NCBI GenBank assembly: GCA_027704905.1 | Contig: CM051022.1 | Span: 12,466,804 to 12,530,803, forward strand | Direction of reading: 5' to 3' | Source: Muraenolepis orangiensis | Lineage: Eukaryota; Chordata; Actinopteri; Gadiformes; Muraenolepididae | DNA length: 64,000 nucleotides | In this document: positions 47,061 to 64,000 of the stretch, piece after piece | How positions within the stretch are numbered: the first letter of the stretch is position 1 | Layout of the letters: every line of letters starts with the position of its first letter | Translations under genes and position numbers: made by a program | Notes under the pieces: model-generated | The model's database searches: none | What the model saw: only the letters and a program-made list of their open reading frames with translations | What the model was told of the DNA's origin: nothing

Positions 47061-47387
47061 AGCTGTCAACGGTTCTTCAGTCGCCCTCAGCCTGTACTCC
47101 GACAGGTCTACCCTTTATGACCATGTGTCCTCTGTGTGTTATTGGGAGGGGGGTATTTAATGTATATGATTAATACATATACATGAATAAACACATACAT
47201 AAGTACATCTACCCCCCCCCCCCCTTATGAAGTAGTAAGTCTTGGGGCCCCCAGTAATACCTAGGGCCTAGTGCATCACAAGGGCTCCTGGATCACAAGG
47301 GCTCCTGGAATGGAGCTGGGATAAAGACGGCTCTGTCTGTCAAGAGGGAGGCTGTGGGTTTCTGCTGAGCAATATCTCTTAAAAAAG

Positions 47388-47510
<123 letters not shown>

Positions 47511-48439
47511 CCACAGACACTCCTTTTCGTAGTGTTTCTGCATGAAGTTGAAACAGTGATGCTGTAATGTATAATACTGTTAACAACAACCACTTAACTT
47601 GGAGCTTCCTACTCCCTACGACTACTTTCATATTGTCCAGTGAGGACACATCTCCCCTGTTCATTTGGTGTTTTTGATGGAAAAGTATAAGTGTGTTTCT
47701 ATTTCCATTCAGGAAACATCTGACAGATGCACTAATGTGAGACAGAAGCTAAAACAGGGAACAGATGTCATGAGCATGAGGTCGTTACAATTACTGCTCG
47801 GAGACAAATGATGAATAAGGGGTTTAGAAAGTGTGGATATTCAAACAAGAGGAAGTAAAATAATTGCGGCTTTTGATACTTCCTATTTCCATAGCGAGCC
47901 TGCTGCTGGCTGGGCCAATCGAGACTCCCCATTCCTTCCTTTCTTCATCAACAGACTTGTGCAATCACATGACTTGGTGAAGTGTTTGTTTTGATTTACA
48001 AAGAGAGCCCAACTGGTTTTACACCTTGTGTCAGAATAAGGAAGTGACACCACTATAGGCCAGTGTGATGATCAAACACCAGCAAAATAATGAAAGCTAT
48101 ATAAGACATGGTGCAGCTGTATGTCCTCAAGCTAACGGTCCAAACACATTCTATCCTACGGTTATTAAACCACATCCCCACGCACTGCACTGTTTGCTCA
48201 ATTAGCTCATTCCCTCTTTTCTCCCAGGATCCAGCACACCCGGCCACGCCCTCCTTCGCCATGACGACGCCCCGAGCGGCCCGTTGACCTGGCTGTTGTT
48301 GTTCTCTGTGTCCGTGACAGACGGCGTGCGGGTCGCCCCGCTAGCATGCAGCTTGACTAGTGGCGGGCGTCGCTGGGGCCACTCCATGGGGAGGAGCAGC
48401 TGAGGGGTTTGGGAGGTCGGCGCGTCTCGTCCGACAGCC

Positions 48440-48782
48440 ATGGATGACTTCAGCGGTAGAAGCTATGGAACCAGTGGCCTGGACAACAGGCCCCTGTTCG
48501 GGGAGACCTCTGCCTGGGTAAGGGCTTGGTCCACAAAGACACAAGACTGTGTCTTTGTGTGTCTATCCGCATGTGACTGTGGCTATGCTAACACTTAGCT
48601 TAGCGTGCGTACTTGATCACAAGCTCATCTGCTTCTGTTGGCCTCCTTGTTTTGCATCAGGATCGGATCATCAACATAGTGGTGGGTGGATTCACCACCC
48701 TGGTGGTTCTGGTAAGTTCCCCCCCAGTCTACCTCTCATTCATATATATATGTATATATATGTATGTATATATGTATGTATG

Positions 48783-48814
<32 letters not shown>

Positions 48815-49058
48815 CATATGTGTATATGTATGTACATATGTGTATATGTATGTACATATGTGTATATATGTATATACATATGTGTGTATATATGTGTGTA
48901 TGTATGTATGTGTATATATGTGTGTATATATACATATATATATATGTGTGTATACATGTGTATATATGTGTGTATATATACATATATATATATGTGTGTA
49001 TACATGTGTATATATGTATGTGTGTATATATATATATATATATGTGTATATATATATG

Positions 49059-49091
<33 letters not shown>

Positions 49092-50282
49092 GTATATATA
49101 TGTATATATATATGTGTATGTGTATATGTATATGTATATATATGTATATATGTATGTATGTATATATGTATGTGTATATATACATATATGTATATATACA
49201 TATATATGTATATATATATATATATGTGTAAAAAAATTCATGTTAAATTGGCTGAATGAGGCGGAAAATCTTCTTAGGCGCAGCATAAGTGGAAAGACCA
49301 AGACGACCATTTAATTCTTTCACATCTTACTCAATCCTGACTCCCGGTCACTTCCCCCTAAACCCTGAGTCAGGATAACAGCTAAAGGATTGGAAATATA
49401 AATATCTTCATTCAGGACCATGTATTACATATTGAGCTTTAGAGAAACTTGTTTTCTTTGCAAATGGAAGATAAATCAATATAAAACTGCATTTGTTATT
49501 TGGAAAATCGAATTTAGATGTCAAGTGTCCATGTAATGACTCACTCAAACCGTTTTGCTGGAATGGGATCCAATGGAAAAGCTAAAACATAAGTTGCAGG
49601 TTTTCTTTGGACACGGCCTTAGTAAAGGACCCTGATGATGACGGTGGTTTCGTCTGCTGTTCCAGGTGACCGTCATCAGTTCGTTTGTGTTCCCGTCTCT
49701 GCCTCCGCACGCGCTCAACATATTCTTCGCCGTGTGCATCCTTCTCATCTGCGGCTTTACGCTGCTGCTGGTAAGCTCTGCTGGTTGTGCTTCGCCTCAC
49801 ACCACCAGGCGTGAGTGAGTCTCCATTACGCCGTACATGATATTTATTGTCCAATGGAACGCTTACTCTCCATTCCCTCCCGCAGTGTGAATTTATCAAA
49901 TAATTACACGCCGTTTCTAAATGGTCTGTGACTTTGTGACATCACACAGTGTGATGTCCCAGGTAACCAACCGCATATAATGGCCACACACACACACACA
50001 CATGTACACACACACACACACGTTAAGCAATTTGTCGACATGCATGGAATGTTGTGTGCAAGCAAACACTCCAATATAAACATCCTTCCTTCCTTCCTCT
50101 GTGTCTCCCTCCTCTGGGTTCTTCTGCCTATTTCACACCTCTTCCCTGACCTGACGAACCAGATCTTCTGGTACCGGCAAGGAGACCTGGAGCCAAAGTT
50201 CAGGAAGCTGATCTACGGCATGTTGGCCTCCATCGTGCTGCTGTGTCTGTGTGCCAACCTCTACTTCCACGGGGTCACGTAG
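48440..50282 (+). CDS. TMEM243: Transmembrane protein 243, four coding exons
   Basis: Coding exons 48440-48517, 48661-48711, 49666-49770 and 50163-50282, all joined in phase 0 with GT/AG, give 117 aa (human 118). The start reads MDDFSGRSYGTSGLDNRPLF, followed by GETSAW and DRIINIVVG, nearly as in human. Three to four hydrophobic segments follow: VVGGFTTLVVLVTVISSFVF, NIFFAVCILLICGFTLLL and MLASIVLLCLCANLYF. Between the last two lies the strongly conserved cytosolic loop WYRQGDLEPKFRKLIY. The human protein is a small multi-pass membrane protein of unclear function, reported in connection with mitochondria and drug resistance. The first coding exon probably begins at 48228 with 5' UTR. It is convergent with DMTF1, as in human. 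Confidence 0.95.
48740..49228. repeat. (TATG)n/(TA)n array in TMEM243 intron 2
   Basis: Nearly 490 bases of TATA/TATG/TGTG permutations starting about 30 bases after the 48711 donor. Open frames on both strands are artefacts of it. Confidence 0.9.
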
Positions 50283-50324
50283 ACCAGGCTCTTCACACGG
50301 GACAGTGGGACACCGTAGCTGGGA

Positions 50325-50509
<185 letters not shown>

Positions 50510-51129
50510 AGAGCAATCATAAGGTAGAACTTTCTGATGGGCTACACTTGGTGAAAGATGTGGCCAAACATAATCCATGATGTCTACCGCTGGGACCAAG
50601 GATAAACACCTCCCCCACACACTGGATAGTAGCTCACGTGACTCCACATCGTGTCATCTTGCACACTTCCACCACCATGTGCGGCTGTGCGTTTACAACA
50701 ACAACTGTTGAAAGATTACACTGCTGTTTTCAGAAGCCTGGATAAAGTGTACAGCATTGGTGACTTTGGAACTCCTGTGGGACCACCGTTTGTGAATCCT
50801 GTTGACGGACTTAATTGTGATCCAAAAAGCACTATAGCTAAATCCCCCAAAGGACGAGACTATGCACCCCATACTCTCATTCCCTCTGTCCTGTTATGGC
50901 ACACTAGCTCAAGATAGTCGTCCTGTTCTCATTCGTTTCCTGTGGATGCCCTCTTGGCCTCCCATTGCCACAGATGAGGTGGAGGCTACAGGCTACCTGT
51001 CCTGCCTCTGACTTCCTGTCCAATGATCATGATTGTATCCAGTCCACCAAGGCTCCTTTTAGACTCACGCTCAACCACAGCATATGAGGGTGGACGTCCA
51101 CACATATACAAGCCCATCACCCCTCACTC

Positions 51130-51320
51130 ATGTCGGCGGCAGTATAGCTCAGGAGGTAGCGCGGTCACCTCACAACCGAAAGGTCGCTGGTTCGATCCCC
51201 CGGCCACGCTGTTGTACCAAGGACCACATTGAAGTGAAGCTGCAGGCCACAGAGTTCTGCCTCAGGTGACTGGATCTCCATGGTCAGAAATTATGTTTTG
51301 GTTGCATTTTTTTTTTTTGC
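51130..51320 (+). mobile_element. tRNA-derived SINE
   Basis: A tRNA-like head starts at 51136: A-box-like TAGCTCAGGAGGTAGCG and B-box GGTTCGATCCC at 51189-51199, followed by a body without tRNA features and a poly-T stretch near 51308. The acceptor and anticodon stems pair poorly, so it is not a functional tRNA. Confidence 0.6.
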
Positions 51321-61556
<10,236 letters not shown>

Positions 61557-62160
61557 CTTACGGAAAAGACAGAAAGAGGATTACGATTGGAAAATGAATT
61601 AACAATATGCAACATTAAAACATTTCAATAACTTAGTCGTCTAAATGATGGGTAAATAACAAAAACAAAAAAACACAAAAAAACTAGTTTGACTAAATAC
61701 ATTTAGCTAAATAACCAGCCAGTAAACCCAGAACAGGTGTCTGTTGTTTATCTTGTAAAACAACATGTGAGGTCAATGTTTGCTAATGGCAAGTGGCTTT
61801 TACACACGATAAGATACACCATTATCTTTAGACAAACAAGTCTATCTTCTCCACTACAACCCACTACAAATTAATCTTATTCCAGGGACTAGCTTGTTCA
61901 AAACATTTCCTTTCTGTTTAAAGCACATGTGGGGCCTCTATCGTCCCCATTTTATGGGTGATGCCAAAAGGTTAGTCGTTGACTAACTATATGGGGCTGA
62001 AAAGTTGTCATTTGAGGATGGGAAGATATTTGGAAGATACCACTGGGTGGTTTGCTTTTTGAAACAGAATATTGAAAATATCTTCCATCTGGATGCTAAA
62101 CGGACACATAAATCACTCAATTTGTTGGCTAGAAATATTCAATAAAACAATGTTTTTAAA
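61557..62160. other. DMTF1 intron, no further exon seen
   Basis: I looked for the preceding Myb-region exon on the minus strand and found no matching frame with splice sites. Confidence 0.5.
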
Positions 62161-62780
62161 ACCTTGGCATCACAAAATGGATCTATGACAGGGCAACGCA
62201 TTCTCGTGAACCGGTTCGTAGGAGTCCTTGCGAAAAAAACACAAACTTTGTTTGGTAGGAATCGTACGAACAGCAATCGGTGCGCAATGTGCGTCCCGCT
62301 GCAGCGGGAACACAAAGCAACATGGCCGACTTTCCGCGCGTATTCTCAGTGGAAAAATGCAACAAAAAAAAATGGCCATTTAAATATGTTTTGATAACAT
62401 TTCTAGCGAGAAATGGGCCATTATTTGTCACAATCGTCGAATGTACACGATCTTTAGTTTCATAGTTTCAGTTCTTCCCCTTTCAGTCGGCAAACGGAGC
62501 AGCTGAAATCCCGTCTAAAATAACTCTTGTACATACATGTATGTTTTTATGACTATTTTTTCGCCCGATACAAACACGATGGGTTAAATGCAGAAGAACT
62601 CATTTCACTGTGTGTGTGTGTACGTGTATAAACAGGATCAATCAATCAATCAATAAAGGAGGATTCAATCCTCCAGGTTTAGATGTAAATAAGAGGACAG
62701 GACATCATCAGCTCAAAAGCACCAAGCTCAGAAAATGGACATGGTCTATCGGTTGAACACACGCCAAGCATCAAACCGCA
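62161..62780. repeat. Unclassified repeat and SINE tail
   Basis: 62165-62465 is repeat-like sequence with a GGTTCGTAGGAGTCCTTGCG word; family unknown. 62575-62665 matches the SINE 3' end (GATGGGTTAAATGCAGAAGA, then CATTTCACTGTG) with an AATC-repeat tail. Confidence 0.45.
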
Positions 62781-63055
62781 CACCAACATTTTTTAGGGCT
62801 GCCCCCTATTAGTCGACCACAGATTAATCAACCAAAGAGTCATTAGTCGATCAAGTTTTCATTGGATCGTTCGCAGGAAGGAAATCCCAGGAAAGAAAAA
62901 TATATATATTCTGACAGCGGCGGCGCAGAGGACAGTGAGCCTGCACCAGAGAAGCATTAGGAGATATCAATGCTGATGTCTTCTGGTGAAGAGCAGCAGA
63001 CGGAAGCTGAGAACCATGAAATGAAGACATACTTGGAGGACCGAACCAAGGCTGA
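62781..63055. other. No gene; unclassified repeat-like DNA
   Basis: AT-rich words (TTAGTCGACC, TTAGTCGATC) suggest a transposon end. No exon seen. Confidence 0.4.
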
Positions 63056-63746
63056 TTAGGGACTAGGGCTGTGCCATATCGTATCGTTTATCGTTTATCG
63101 CGATAAGTCCTCCCCACGATAAGTATTTTGTCATACCGCGGTAATGACGATAATTAATGACGTGTTTACATATGCGACAAACGTGGGCGTGTAGAAGGAG
63201 AACAACAATGGCGGAAGGCGGAGTTCCAAACGTAGGCGAGGAGGAGTTAATCGAGAAGAAAAAGGAGCTGGAATTGGCTTCTATTCACGGTTATCATATC
63301 ACTCCGCGAGTAGTCCCGTTCATCATATCACTCCGCGAGTAGTCCCGTTCATCATATCACTCCGCGAGTAGTCCCGTTCATCATATCACTCCGCGAGTAG
63401 TCCCGTTCATCATATCACTCCGCGAGTAGTCCCGTTCACTTTTCCTGACGGAAAATACTGACTTGCTGATAGAATTGTTGAATTGTTTGCGCCAGTTGCC
63501 AAGCAACGCCTCAACTTCGGAGAACAATTTTTTTCTCCGCGGAAGTAAATCATAATAAGTCGGGACCGACTACCGACTTATTAATGAGCGTTCCGTTCAT
63601 TATCCCTTACGTATTTGATGATGGTAAGGATTAAGATTATTATTATTATTTTTTGGTCATTTATCGTCATTTATCGTTATCGCAACAAATACCATGAAAT
63701 ATCGTGATATAGTTTTAAGTCCATATCGCCCAGCCCTATTAGGGAC
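63056..63746. mobile_element. Complete hAT-type MITE with 8-bp TSD
   Basis: The element is 63064-63738. It starts TAGGGCTGTGCCATATCG and ends CATATCGCCCAGCCCTA, imperfect inverted ends. TTAGGGAC flanks both sides (63056-63063 and 63739-63746), a perfect 8-bp target duplication. Inside, MAEGGVPNVGEEELIEKK (63209 on) resembles the start of ZBED-type hAT transposases. A 29-bp unit (CACTCCGCGAGTAGTCCCGT) is repeated five times at 63294-63438. Confidence 0.85.
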
Positions 63747-63779
63747 CACTGACTTGGTGGAAAATAAATGAGGAACGCT

Positions 63780-64000
63780 ATCCTAAGCCATCCCTTCCTC
63801 ATCCTCTCCATCCCTTCCTCATCCTCTCCATCCCTTCCTCATCCTCTCCATCCCTTCCTCATCCACTCCATCTCTTCCTCATCCACGCCATCCCTTCCTC
63901 ATCCACTCCATCCCTTCCTCATCCTCTCCATCCCTTCCTCATCCTCTCCATCCCTTCCTCATCCACTCCATCCCTTCCACATCCACTCCATCCCTTCCTC
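63780..64000. repeat. 20-bp minisatellite at window end
   Basis: CATCCCTTCCTCATCCTCTC repeated about eleven times with CACTC/CTCTC variants, continuing to the last base. Confidence 0.95.

Noticed and set aside
48729..49314. 190-236-codon ORFs on both strands
   Set aside because: Pure (TATG)n/(TA)n translation (YIYIY) with no conserved content; intronic in TMEM243.
51136..51206. Possible tRNA gene
   Set aside because: A and B boxes are present, but the acceptor and anticodon stems pair poorly and SINE-like body and tail follow.

Overview
This window is teleost fish nuclear DNA. The four protein genes at the right have introns and vertebrate orthologues. The repeats are typical of fish: L2/Rex1-type LINEs, tRNA-derived SINEs, hAT and Tc1-like DNA elements, and very long CA/GT, CT and GGAT arrays. 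There is no prokaryotic, phage or CRISPR content. Homology calls rest on reading the translations against remembered family sequences; no search was run.

Left part (1 to about 35.2 kb): repeat-rich DNA with one small gene family. Two direct copies of a multi-kilobase segment (about 6.8-11.0 kb and 24.4-29.2 kb) each carry a minus-strand gene for a secreted protein with two C-type lectin domains. The right copy (25299-26099) is an intact single-exon gene. The left copy (7777-8597) is frameshifted. A third copy of only the 5' flank lies at about 4.2-4.5 kb. Around them are a complete 1.48-kb hAT-type element with a perfect 8-bp target duplication, an L2 LINE, several partly decayed EN+RT LINEs, a two-copy long-TIR element, and a roughly 23-unit satellite at 29.2-31.1 kb.

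Right part (35.2 to 64 kb): four conserved genes whose exons were assembled by hand from splice sites and reading phase. DCLRE1C (Artemis, minus, 15 exons, 677 codons) is head-to-head with MEIG1 (plus). TMEM243 (plus, 4 coding exons, 117 codons) is tail-to-tail with DMTF1 (minus, last 10 coding exons; the 5' end lies outside the window or was not found). Each pair matches an arrangement known in human, but the two pairs are on different human chromosomes and adjoin here. A truncated endonuclease-type retrotransposon and AT repeats separate them.

The most unusual signals are in DMTF1 and the DCLRE1C/MEIG1 promoter. In DMTF1, the 32-bp minisatellite following one exon carries 21 extra copies of that exon's 5' splice-site sequence in exact 32-bp register. 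The other end of the same intron is an AG-free pyrimidine-rich array feeding the 3' splice site. A second intron has about ten further copies of its own donor. Another exon contains an in-frame 30-bp coding repeat. The DCLRE1C/MEIG1 intergenic region holds four 56-bp repeats, each with a CTCF-core-like site.
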